From a virus, in the IMG/VR virus record IMGVR_UViG_3300006641_000098, positions 1 to 32,305 of that record: 32,305 nucleotides of DNA, one strand, 5' to 3'. Shown here one piece after another: positions 15,876-21,184 of this stretch (within the stretch, counting starts at the first letter, position 1; each line of letters begins with the position of its first letter). A program made the position numbers and the translations under genes. The notes under the pieces were generated by a model, which was not told the origin of the DNA, did not search any database, and worked only from the letters and a program-made list of their open reading frames with translations.

Positions 15876-16787
15876 TCACAGCTGGTCTGCAGATATGGTC
15901 AGCAGTGCCAGCAGCAGCTCCTCGCCCTCCGGAACGCCCAACCCCTCCGCTTGCTGTTTTGACAGCAGCGTCTGACAGGTTGCGCATAACTCATTGTCAG
16001 TTATACCACTGTCAATTAACTTCATTGTCAGTTCATTGTTTAAAGTTACTTTTAATTCTCTTTCAATTATCTTTATAAATAACCTTCTATTACCTTCTAC
16101 TTCGATCTTCTGTGCAACCTCAGGAGGTTGCCTATGAGAGCCTTTTTGGTTGCCTATGGGAGCCTGTTCATTGGCTACCTCTTGGTGTTGCCTATGGACT
16201 GTCTTTTTGTTGCCCATGATTTCCCCTATTGGTCTTGGTTGAGAATGCTTGATGTTCCCGTTCATGTTCAGTCCTGACAACATTTCAGCCAGTCTGATCT
16301 TGTTGGCGCGGATCTGTTCTGGGCTCAGGTCTGGCAGTCCGTCTGCTGCCAGCTTGGCATCGTTCTGTTTCATGGTTGGCGACCTTGTATCCTCAATACT
16401 GCTGGTGATGGCCACGGCATCTTCAGCTGTGACGCTGGGATCGAAAATGACCTGCAAGGTGTTTGACCGTTCGCCCCTGAATCCCTTGCTGGCAATGGTG
16501 ACGTACCCCAAGTCTCTGAGCTTGGTCAGCTGCCTGGTAATCGACTGCCGACTGACCTTGAAGTCCTGGGCGAGCCGCTTCTGGCTGACCCAAGTGATGC
16601 CAGCCCGGTTGGTGTAACTGCACAGGGCCAGCAAAACCTTGAGCATCCCGTGCGTGATGGCAGGGTCGTGGATTGCTCGAGCAGGGATCACCGCGTACTT
16701 CTTCTGAAACGGCTGCTCCTCTTTTTCCCTGACCTTGGGCTTTTTGGGTAGCTTGAAGTCCACGACGTTTGAGGGTAGGGCGCTCAC
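15876..16787 (-). CDS. Replication initiator with winged-helix domain (lambda O-like organisation)
   Basis: This 303-residue protein has a winged-helix DNA-binding domain at about residues 45-112, including the recognition-helix segment WVSQKRLAQDFKVSRQSIT, where MarR/RepA-type phage initiators have theirs. A polar linker (about 125-225) contains duplicated peptides with GN.K..HRQ and EVA motifs, followed by a C-terminal helical domain that could bind a helicase or helicase loader. The linker DNA carries iteron-like repeats (16126-16220) beside an AT-rich stretch, as in lambda O, where the origin lies inside the initiator gene. No helicase, primase or polymerase gene is visible, so host enzymes must be recruited. 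Its ATG overlaps the preceding stop as ATGA. Confidence 0.75.
   Translation of the reverse strand: MSALPSNVVDFKLPKKPKVREKEEQPFQKKYAVIPARAIHDPAITHGMLKVLLALCSYTNRAGITWVSQKRLAQDFKVSRQSITRQLTKLRDLGYVTIASKGFRGERSNTLQVIFDPSVTAEDAVAITSSIEDTRSPTMKQNDAKLAADGLPDLSPEQIRANKIRLAEMLSGLNMNGNIKHSQPRPIGEIMGNKKTVHRQHQEVANEQAPIGNQKGSHRQPPEVAQKIEVEGNRRLFIKIIERELKVTLNNELTMKLIDSGITDNELCATCQTLLSKQQAEGLGVPEGEELLLALLTISADQL
15991..16110. other. AT-rich segment, candidate DNA-unwinding element
   Basis: Bases 16021-16080 contain only 12 G or C of 60, against about 55-60% GC in most neighbouring DNA. The stretch borders the iterons. A 12-base direct repeat, TCATTGTCAGTT, occurs at 15991-16002 and 16022-16033. In lambda and many plasmids such an element next to iterons is the first duplex to open. 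It lies within the coding part of the initiator. Confidence 0.6.
16114..16220. repeat. Iteron-like repeats, candidate origin of replication
   Basis: The core GTTGCCTATG occurs at 16127 and 16149, with GTTGCCTATG again at 16187 and GTTGCCCATG at 16209. A degenerate copy (ATTGGCTACC) is at about 16170. Start-to-start spacings are 22, 21, 17 and 22 bases, close to two helical turns. The first copy overlaps a perfect 7-bp dyad GCAACCT/AGGTTGC (16114-16131). The repeats fall in the polar linker of the initiator gene next to an AT-rich block, matching the lambda ori plan. Confidence 0.65.
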
Positions 16788-17080
16788 CTGTTCTTTTCCT
16801 TCAGCGCCCGTTCTACTGCCGCACCATAAAACACCCAGTCAGCTGACGCGCAGCCAGCCTCAACGGCGATATTCGCGTGTTCCTGCTCTGTCAGCCCTTG
16901 CCATTGGCGCTCAGGCTGTGCAAGTTTGGCGCGAAGCAGGCGCATTGCGTTCATGCAATAGACCGCCTCAAACGTGCCGCCGTATACTGTCCAAAACTCC
17001 GCGCCCTTGTCATCGCCCTCAAATACGCCCTCAAAGGCTTCCAAAACCTGCTGCGCTTCCTCTTTGGTCAAAGTAATCAT
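16784..17080 (-). CDS. Small conserved phage protein (LTxEEAQQVLEAxE family)
   Basis: This 98-residue protein begins MITLTKEEAQQVLEAFEGVF and includes QWQGLTEQEHANIAVEAGCA (about 59-78) and VFYGAAVERALKEKN at the end. The LT.EEAQ.VL.A.E opening and the GLT.EE segment are widespread in small phage proteins next to replication genes, but no biochemical role is known. Start and stop overlap both neighbours in ATGA fashion, placing it in the early operon directly before the initiator gene. Confidence 0.7.
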   Translation of the reverse strand: MITLTKEEAQQVLEAFEGVFEGDDKGAEFWTVYGGTFEAVYCMNAMRLLRAKLAQPERQWQGLTEQEHANIAVEAGCASADWVFYGAAVERALKEKNR

Positions 17081-17220
17081 GCTGTCCCCCGCGACTTGTA
17101 AATGCTCACCGTCTTGCGCTCAACGCAGCACTGACAGACCCACCTCGCCGTGCTCCTGAGCCGCCTAAACTCCCCGCCTGCAAGCTCTCTGACGGCCTGG
17201 CAGCTGGTGCAAAACCTCAC
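17077..17220 (-). CDS. Small zinc-ribbon-like protein A
   Basis: This 47-residue protein from a GTG at 17220 contains FCTSCQAVRE, then about 20 residues, then RWVCQCCVERK. This is a C-x2-C ... C-x2-C pattern suited to bind one zinc ion. It closely resembles the gene at 18081-18278 (WCSSCQQSRY ... RWMCSWCVERR), so the two are probably paralogues. The GTG overlaps the stop of the upstream membrane peptide as GTGA. An in-frame ATG at 17343, also with an AGGAG upstream, would give 88 residues, but the added part looks like a shadow of the membrane ORF. Likely a DNA-, RNA- or protein-binding regulator. Confidence 0.55.
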   Translation of the reverse strand: MRFCTSCQAVRELAGGEFRRLRSTARWVCQCCVERKTVSIYKSRGTA

Positions 17221-17327
17221 TCCCAGATGTCGATGACCAGCGCCAGGAACGCTGCAAACCCCGCCATCATCACCAGTATTCCGCACAGCATCGCCACCAC
17301 GCCTGCGATCATCATGTAATTGCCCAT
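17217..17327 (-). CDS. Small membrane peptide
   Basis: This 36-residue ORF from ATG 17327 has an AAAGGGG ribosome site and is almost all one hydrophobic helix (MIAGVVAMLCGILVMMAGFA), ending in charged residues. It overlaps the zinc-ribbon ORF that follows. The frame has strong hydrophobic bias, unlike the alternative frame, so I think it is translated. Function unknown; a membrane-directed role such as exclusion or host control is possible but unproven. Confidence 0.45.
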   Translation of the reverse strand: MGNYMMIAGVVAMLCGILVMMAGFAAFLALVIDIWE

Positions 17328-17339
17328 CGGTAACCCCTT

Positions 17340-17597
17340 TCATTTTTTGTATCTCCTCACCATTTCGTTGCGCAGCTTGGTTCTCGCTTCCGTGCCGCGC
17401 TCTTTTTCAATCCCGTTCAGGTAGTCCAGCTTGCTGATCCGGGGCCTCCTGGCTTTGTCTGGCAGCTTCAATGCGTACCTGACTTCGCACTCATGCCGCC
17501 ATGCTTCGCTGTGCGTACAGATTTGCACGCCGTCGAGCTCAACCGTCTGCGGCTTCCAATGGCTGCGGTTGCAGATTGGACAATACTCACAGACCAA
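17340..17597 (-). CDS. Small phage protein with Cys/His zinc-site motif
   Basis: This 85-residue protein has CEYCPICNRSHW near the N-terminus and ICTHSEAWRHECEVR (about 26-40), which carry Cys and His residues able to form a zinc site, followed by a basic C-terminus (LRNEMVRRYKK). Similar small proteins with WRHECE occur in phage early operons, function unknown. The only good start is TTG at 17597 with an AGGCG-like site; it overlaps the end of the upstream 38-residue ORF by 11 bases. Confidence 0.65.
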   Translation of the reverse strand: MVCEYCPICNRSHWKPQTVELDGVQICTHSEAWRHECEVRYALKLPDKARRPRISKLDYLNGIEKERGTEARTKLRNEMVRRYKK

Positions 17598-17703
17598 GGA
17601 AGCGCCTGTGATAACGACGCGCAGCTTTCATTGCTGCAAACACACCCAAGCCGCTGCACTTCCACAGCCAGAAGCAGCGCCAGAACTTGCGTATCTTGGT
17701 CAT
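17587..17703 (-). CDS. Small basic aromatic peptide
   Basis: This 38-residue ORF begins MTKIRKFWRCFWLWKCSGLG and ends with basic residues (AARRYHRRFLGL). It has ATGA overlap with the upstream gene and lies within a run of coupled ORFs, so I judge it real although too short for a confident family. Trp- and Arg-rich short proteins of this form occur in other phage early operons. Confidence 0.5.
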   Translation of the reverse strand: MTKIRKFWRCFWLWKCSGLGVFAAMKAARRYHRRFLGL

Positions 17704-17918
17704 TCGCCCCTCGCTATCAGCATCTCGGCTGCAATCGAATACGCCCAGCGTGCCATCTCAGCATCGCAGTCGGGCTCATCTGGGTAGTCAAAGTCAGGCA
17801 CTTGCATGCCGTACTTGGCCACGATGCCTTGCAGGGCAGCTGCGGCAAAGTAGTCGCGCAGGGTCATGCCTGGGTGGCCATAGGCACCGTTTGGAAAGGC
17901 GAGGGGGCTGTCGATCAT
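17700..17918 (-). CDS. Small conserved phage protein (LRDYFAAAALQG family)
   Basis: This 72-residue protein has MTLRDYFAAAALQGIVAKYG (about 18-37) and ends with WAYSIAAEMLIARGE. The LRDYFAAAA motif followed by a C-terminal A.. ..MLAAR helix is a common small-protein signature in temperate phages and phage-like operons of Proteobacteria. No established function. Both ends overlap neighbours by ATGA. Confidence 0.75.
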   Translation of the reverse strand: MIDSPLAFPNGAYGHPGMTLRDYFAAAALQGIVAKYGMQVPDFDYPDEPDCDAEMARWAYSIAAEMLIARGE

Positions 17919-18109
17919 TTGACCCTCCGCATCTTCTTGGCCTGCTCGTCCTCAATCATCTGCTTGCGGATGCGCTTGAACTTCTCGGCCAGATCCATTG
18001 CCGTGCCGCCAGGCTTGTACTTCCAGTTCGGGTTCCACACGCTTGGCGTGGTGTCCTTTTCCTTGGGCTTCTTCACTTGCTCAGGCGCTAACTTCAACTT
18101 TGGTTGCAT
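17915..18109 (-). CDS. Small Lys-rich protein
   Basis: From ATG 18109 (with AAGGAG upstream) this is a 64-residue basic protein, MQPKLKLAPEQVKKPKEKDT, followed by a helical acidic/basic C-terminal half (AEKFKRIRKQMIEDEQAKKM). It is likely disordered and nucleic-acid-associated. The longer ORF start at 18181 lacks an RBS. Function unknown. Confidence 0.6.
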   Translation of the reverse strand: MQPKLKLAPEQVKKPKEKDTTPSVWNPNWKYKPGGTAMDLAEKFKRIRKQMIEDEQAKKMRRVK

Positions 18110-18278
18110 TGCTTCTCCTTTCCACGCACCAGCTGCACATCCAACGCTGGCGCAAACCATCTGATGACTTAATGTATTCACCGTCTTTCCGGTATCTGCT
18201 CTGCTGGCAGCTGCTGCACCACTTGGCCGACAATGCCGATGTCAAGATGGTGCTGTGTACCCATGACCGCAGCTTCAT
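18081..18278 (-). CDS. Small zinc-ribbon-like protein B
   Basis: This 65-residue ORF from ATG 18278 has a short N-terminal arm and the C-x2-C ... C-x2-C motif KWCSSCQQSRYRKDG, then RWMCSWCVERRSNATKVE. It shares the R-W-x-C-x-x-C-V-E-R ending with the ORF at 17077-17220, suggesting duplication in the operon. The ATG overlaps the stop of the winged-helix gene. It may bind a nucleic acid or protein partner; no target can be assigned. Confidence 0.6.
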   Translation of the reverse strand: MKLRSWVHSTILTSALSAKWCSSCQQSRYRKDGEYIKSSDGLRQRWMCSWCVERRSNATKVEVSA

Positions 18279-18619
18279 TTGTCCACGATTCGCCACAGGT
18301 TGATCCCCTTTCCGCTGTTATCTGCACGCGCCTGCCGCTCCGCCTTCAGCAGGTTTCGCCTGGTCATCTTCTTGAGCACGCCGTACATCGCCTCGTAACC
18401 GACTGCATGGCCTTGCATGACCAGCTCCTCATGCAGCTGCACCGTGGTCATGGCACCAAAGTCCGTCAGGATCTCCACGATGGCCTCGCGCACCTCAGAC
18501 TTCTCCTGCTGTCCCTTGTTGTAGTGGCCAAGGCCGACGCGGATGACCTGCCTGCCTTCGGTGGCAGCGAGCTTCACTTTCTCGCCTGCCAGCTGCCTGA
18601 CGACGAGATCCCAGTTCAT
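18275..18619 (-). CDS. Winged-helix DNA-binding protein
   Basis: From ATG 18619, which overlaps the resolvase stop as ATGA, this gives 114 residues (MNWDLVVRQLAGEKVKLAAT). The helices around VREAIVEILTDFGAMTTVQL and VGYEAMYGVLKKMTRRNLLK, followed by a basic stretch and IRRIVDK-like strand, fit a winged-helix regulator with the recognition helix at about residues 80-95. It is likely a transcription regulator or replication accessory; the target is unknown. The longer start at 18751 would extend into the resolvase frame and is not supported. Confidence 0.6.
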   Translation of the reverse strand: MNWDLVVRQLAGEKVKLAATEGRQVIRVGLGHYNKGQQEKSEVREAIVEILTDFGAMTTVQLHEELVMQGHAVGYEAMYGVLKKMTRRNLLKAERQARADNSGKGINLWRIVDK

Positions 18620-18936
18620 TTGAGCTGGTCGCGCATCATTGGAATGAAATGCTCCAACCGCAGGCACACGCGCCAGGGCTGCCCATTGCGCCTGTACATC
18701 AGCACCGGCACTTCGCCGGGTGACGCGCAGCCCTCGACCTGTTCGCTCCATTTGTCCACCTGTAATCGTTCCTGACGCTTCACTTCAATGCGGAACTGGG
18801 CGACCGTCAGATCGTCTGCCCCGTCCCGCGCTTGTCCCAGGTTGCGCTTGACCACAAAACCCAAGTGCTCAGAGAGCAGGGCGGCAAGCTCACGTTCGCC
18901 AGCAGCTCCTTTGTTCCGCTTGCCCCGACCGTTCAC
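18616..18936 (-). CDS. Hjc-like Holliday junction resolvase (PDDEXK)
   Basis: This 106-residue protein has the order expected for the Hjc-type PDDEXK nucleases: E at AAGERELAALL (about residues 11-21), RNLGQARDGADDLTV with the catalytic Asp (about 31-45), and IEVKRQE (about 50-56) with the E-x-K pair. It should resolve branched DNA from recombination or replication before packaging. The position in an early operon opposite a Red-like pair fits. Its stop overlaps the next gene. Confidence 0.8.
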   Translation of the reverse strand: MNGRGKRNKGAAGERELAALLSEHLGFVVKRNLGQARDGADDLTVAQFRIEVKRQERLQVDKWSEQVEGCASPGEVPVLMYRRNGQPWRVCLRLEHFIPMMRDQLK

Positions 18937-19118
18937 GCAGACCTCAGCAGCTTGTCCAGGCGGCTTTCGGTGGTGCTGTAACGCTCCCTGAGTGCCTGGT
19001 GGACGAGCTCGTCAACGATGGATGCCCTCGAGCGGCGCTGATCCCGCGCAGCCTGGTCGAGCAGGGCGCGTGTCTCAGGGCGCAGACGCATCATGAAATG
19101 CTTGAATTCAGATCGCAT
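18933..19118 (-). CDS. Ribbon-helix-helix (Arc/MetJ-type) DNA-binding regulator
   Basis: From ATG 19118, with GGAG upstream, this 61-residue protein has the Arc-like layout: a short strand (FKHFMMRLRPETRALLDQ), then a helix-turn-helix pair ending in SRASIVDELVHQALRER. It probably represses one or both promoters of the divergent region that starts 20 bases upstream. It is first in the minus early operon and overlaps the resolvase ATG. A longer frame start at 19166 lacks an RBS and lies in the control region. Confidence 0.8.
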   Translation of the reverse strand: MRSEFKHFMMRLRPETRALLDQAARDQRRSRASIVDELVHQALRERYSTTESRLDKLLRSA

Positions 19119-19140
19119 GTCCAATCTCCAAAAGGTAGTA

Positions 19141-19219
19141 TTGCGCGACGGTATACCAAAATTCAAACGATGCCAATGGTTGCAGCATTGTTAATGTCGC
19201 GCAAAAGATACGTTTGAAT
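19141..19219. promoter_or_regulatory. Interleaved inverted repeats in the divergent control region
   Basis: Two perfect 9-base inverted pairs lie between the regulator and the recombinase. They are TTGCGCGAC (19141-19149) with GTCGCGCAA (19196-19204), and ATTCAAACG (19161-19169) with CGTTTGAAT (19211-19219). The arms alternate, A-B-A'-B', with centres near 19172 and 19190. They may be operators for the ribbon-helix-helix protein or a recombination (res/att) site for the serine recombinase next door. Confidence 0.6.
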
Positions 19220-19221
19220 GC

Positions 19222-19250
19222 TTGACAGATGTATCGGCGAGATATATTTT
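19222..19250 (+). promoter_or_regulatory. Promoter of the recombinase operon
   Basis: A perfect -35 TTGACA (19222-19227) is followed by TATATT at 19243-19248 (spacer 15) or TATTTT at 19245-19250 (spacer 17). It lies about 50 bases before the recombinase ATG, right after the second inverted repeat arm, so an occupied operator would overlap it. Confidence 0.6.
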
Positions 19251-19301
19251 TCGTCTTACGGTTATTCCCGACCGCGACCACCGAGATCCAGGAGTCGAAA
19301 C

Positions 19302-19982
19302 ATGGCACCGCACACAGGCAAATTCGTCGCCTACTACCGAGTCAGTACAGACAAACAGCAGCGCTCTGGCCTTGGCCTTGAGGCACAGCAGGAACTGGTA
19401 CGCAACTACCTCAACGGTGGTCGCTGGTCTGTCATTGGTGAATTCACCGAGATTGAGTCAGGCACTCGCAAGCGCCTCAAGAACCGTCCAATGCTCAAGG
19501 CAGCACTTGAGCTCGCCCGCAAGCAGAAAGCCACGCTGGTGGTCGCCAAGCTTGACCGCCTGGCGCGTGACGTTCAGTTCATCTCGACCTTGCTCAACGG
19601 CCAGGTCAAGTTCATCTGCGCCGACATGCCCGAAGCTGACCGCACGTTCCTTCAGATGGTCAGCGTGTTTGCAGAATACGAAGCCAAACGAATTTCCGAG
19701 CGCACCACCGAGGCATTGGCCGCATTGAAACGCCAGGGCAAAAAGCTTGGCAGCCCATCGCCCGAGATCGGCAGCGCTGAGGGCGTTAAGGTTCTCAAAG
19801 CCAACGCAGATGCTTATGCCGAACGCGTCGGCCCTATCGTGCGCGACATCATCCGCAAGACCGGTTCTGGCACCCTGCGCGAGATCGCCGCAGCACTGAC
19901 CGCTCGCGGTGTTGAAACCCCCCGCGGCAACACTGACTGGCGTGCCAGCCAGGTCAGCAACCTGCTGAAAAGGATCAAGTAA
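19302..19982 (+). CDS. Serine recombinase (resolvase/invertase family)
   Basis: From ATG 19302, with AGGAG nearby, this has 226 residues. The N-terminal catalytic domain has AYYRVSTDKQ with Arg13 and nucleophile Ser15, KLDRLARD (residues 83-90) with the conserved Arg residues, and the long helix EYEAKRISERTTEAL (about 125-139). The C-terminal part (about 175-226) is a helix-turn-helix recombinase segment containing ARGVETPRGN. Enzymes of this class cut four strands and rejoin them via phosphoserine. It is the only site-specific recombinase in the window and could integrate the genome, resolve multimers or invert DNA. The frame continues 28 codons upstream without a good start. Confidence 0.88.
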   Translation: MAPHTGKFVAYYRVSTDKQQRSGLGLEAQQELVRNYLNGGRWSVIGEFTEIESGTRKRLKNRPMLKAALELARKQKATLVVAKLDRLARDVQFISTLLNGQVKFICADMPEADRTFLQMVSVFAEYEAKRISERTTEALAALKRQGKKLGSPSPEIGSAEGVKVLKANADAYAERVGPIVRDIIRKTGSGTLREIAAALTARGVETPRGNTDWRASQVSNLLKRIK

Positions 19983-20203
19983 TGGACAAATTCATACCAG
20001 CGTTGCTGGTGCTGGCTTTCTTTGCCAGCTATTTCGGCCTGGCTTATTTGATTGGCCTCGAGTGGGCATTTGGCGTGTACTTAACCGGCCCATTTGTTGC
20101 TGTGGTTCTGCTTAGGAAAGCAGCCAAGCGCCGCCAGCAACGCATTGCAGCCGAAAAAAACAGGCTGATCGAGCAGTTTGTTGATCGAGATATTGCTGAG
20201 TGA
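19982..20203 (+). CDS. Small two-helix membrane protein
   Basis: This 73-residue protein begins MDKFIPALLVLAFFASYFGL, has a second hydrophobic helix (LEWAFGVYLTGPFVAVVLL, about 26-44), and ends in a basic/polar helix (KAAKRRQQRIAAEKNRLIEQ). Its ATG overlaps the recombinase stop as TAATG, so the two are co-translated. Function unknown; immunity, superinfection exclusion or membrane anchoring are possible. The SOS-type promoter lies at the end of this gene. Confidence 0.7.
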   Translation: MDKFIPALLVLAFFASYFGLAYLIGLEWAFGVYLTGPFVAVVLLRKAAKRRQQRIAAEKNRLIEQFVDRDIAE

Positions 20204-20209
20204 TATACT
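20181..20209 (+). promoter_or_regulatory. Promoter of the SOS-type gene
   Basis: TTGATC (20181-20186), a 17-base spacer, then TATACT (20204-20209), a good sigma70 match (-10 is 5 of 6). The -10 overlaps the LexA-type palindrome, so a bound repressor would block transcription. The promoter lies within the end of the membrane-protein gene. Confidence 0.65.
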
Positions 20210-20226
20210 GTTCTTTCATACAGTAT
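20205..20226. promoter_or_regulatory. LexA-type SOS operator
   Basis: TACTGT-N8-ACAGTA at 20206-20225, extended to ATACTG/CAGTAT at 20205-20226. The core CTGT-N8-ACAG is the consensus of LexA boxes in E. coli and other Gammaproteobacteria, also used by many Betaproteobacteria. It overlaps the -10 of the promoter just above and lies 24 bases before the next ATG. Confidence 0.8.
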
Positions 20227-20249
20227 CATTATTTTAAGGATCACCATCA

Positions 20250-20582
20250 ATGACTTACCAACCTGTTAAGCCGCTGGACGGCATGAAAGATCTGGATCGA
20301 AAAACCGTCGCCAAGTATTTCAATCGGGTTGGCCGTGGTTTGAACTGCCGTTTGGATGTGCCCATTTTGGTCATTGATGACATTAAATGGGCAGCCAAGA
20401 TCTTCGGCGAGCTCTCCAAAGACCTAACGCAGATCGCCTGGGAAGATGACCGCACCGACATTTGGCGCGTGCTCGAGGCCAGGTACGCGATGGAAGCCGC
20501 CAAGCGCGAGCTGCACCAGCGCAACGAGAAAAAGGTTGGCAAAGCAGAATACAAAAAGCTCACCAACAACCCCTACAGGTAG
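20250..20582 (+). CDS. SOS-operator-controlled protein of unknown function
   Basis: This 110-residue protein begins MTYQPVKPLDGMKDLDRKTV and is polar and mostly helical, with a central VPILVIDDIKWAAKIFGELS (about 37-56) and a basic C-terminal half (AKRELHQRNEKKVGKAEYKK). I recognise no family and see no signal peptide, membrane helix or enzyme motif. A ribosome site AAGGA precedes the ATG. A LexA-type box overlaps its promoter and a terminator follows 5 bases after the stop, making it a one-gene transcriptional unit. By analogy with damage-induced phage genes it may act in induction, host division control or DNA repair; this is inference. Confidence 0.7.
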   Translation: MTYQPVKPLDGMKDLDRKTVAKYFNRVGRGLNCRLDVPILVIDDIKWAAKIFGELSKDLTQIAWEDDRTDIWRVLEARYAMEAAKRELHQRNEKKVGKAEYKKLTNNPYR

Positions 20583-20587
20583 TAGCT

Positions 20588-20615
20588 CAAACGGAAATAC
20601 CCGTTTGGATTTTTA
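20588..20615 (+). terminator. Terminator of the SOS-type unit
   Basis: A 7-bp perfect stem CAAACGG (20588-20594) / CCGTTTG (20601-20607) with a 6-base loop is followed by GATTTTTAT. It lies just after the stop of the SOS-controlled gene and before the hairpin-repeat ORF. Confidence 0.8.
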
Positions 20616-20651
20616 TAACTAGCAGCAAGTCCTTGTCGAAGGAGGAAAACA

Positions 20652-20873
20652 TTGAAAAAACATAAGCAAACATGCGGCGTTTCCCGCGCATATGTGTATT
20701 GCGGTTATTTGAACCGCAACAACTATATAGCGGGTATTTCGCATAATTTGTATTCCGGTTATTTGACCGGCATACACAAGATTCTTGCACCGCAGCAAGA
20801 CCCTGATACCCCTGTTTTGATTGTCAGCGCCGTCGGCATTTTGGCCGTCATTGCCCTGGCGATCCTTACCTGA
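20652..20873 (+). CDS. Repeat-containing small membrane protein
   Basis: A 73-residue ORF starting at TTG 20652 with a strong GGAGG six to seven bases upstream. Residues 7-43 contain short repeats with a G-[VYI]-[SL] core (TCGVSR, YCGYLN, IAGISH, YSGYLT; spacing 9, 10, 8), then a Pro/Gln linker and a C-terminal membrane helix (VLIVSAVGILAVIALAIL). The repeats are encoded by DNA hairpins (see repeat entry). The N-terminal part is rich in Tyr, Asn, Gly and Cys. I know no family; the ORF may encode a structural protein or be selected for RNA structure. No ATG start exists near the RBS. Confidence 0.5.
   Translation: MKKHKQTCGVSRAYVYCGYLNRNNYIAGISHNLYSGYLTGIHKILAPQQDPDTPVLIVSAVGILAVIALAILT
20674..20770. 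repeat. Array of four similar hairpins
   Basis: Hairpins are spaced at about 27 bases: GCGG/CCGC at 20674-20687; TTGCGGTT/AACCGCAA around loop ATTTG at 20699-20719 (8-bp perfect stem); weak GCG/CGC with loop GGTATTT at 20730-20742; and CCGGT/ACCGG with loop TATTTG at 20755-20770. Loop sequences share (G/A)TTT, and copies two and four share TGTATT-n-CGGTTATTTGA. The array lies in the coding region of the small ORF. Confidence 0.65.
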
Positions 20874-20885
20874 CGGGGGTTCAAC

Positions 20886-21182
20886 ATGCTCCCCGTTACC
20901 GGTCGCGATCTACGCGATGCGCAACTTGCGCTTTTTGAGCACAGAGACACAGAGTTTCTGTGCCACTGCCGAGCACTAGCCGTTGAGATAGCTCGAACAC
21001 AAGGCACTGTGTGCATCAATGACATAAGAGCACAGCTGCGCTTGCCCGCTGAGTTGCACCCGTCTGTCCTGGGTGCCGTTTTCCGTTCAAAAAAATTTAA
21101 GCCGGTTGGCTTTACTGAAGCCACCCACAAGGCTGCGCACGCCCGCGTGGTACGCGTCTATCAACTATCTGAGGAGTCCTGA
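20886..21182 (+). CDS. Small phage protein in the recombination operon
   Basis: This 98-residue protein begins MLPVTGRDLRDAQLALFEHR and ends AAHARVVRVYQLSEES. Alternating helices and the GTVCINDIRAQLRL segment suggest a winged-helix-like fold, possibly DNA-binding. The RBS-like GGGGG lies before the ATG. It is directly upstream of the exonuclease, and similar small proteins often precede recombination genes in phages. Function unknown. Confidence 0.65.
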   Translation: MLPVTGRDLRDAQLALFEHRDTEFLCHCRALAVEIARTQGTVCINDIRAQLRLPAELHPSVLGAVFRSKKFKPVGFTEATHKAAHARVVRVYQLSEES

Positions 21183-21184
21183 TC

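Noticed and set aside
16423-16623. Second minus-strand frame within the initiator gene
   Set aside because: Out-of-frame shadow of the winged-helix coding region without a start signal.
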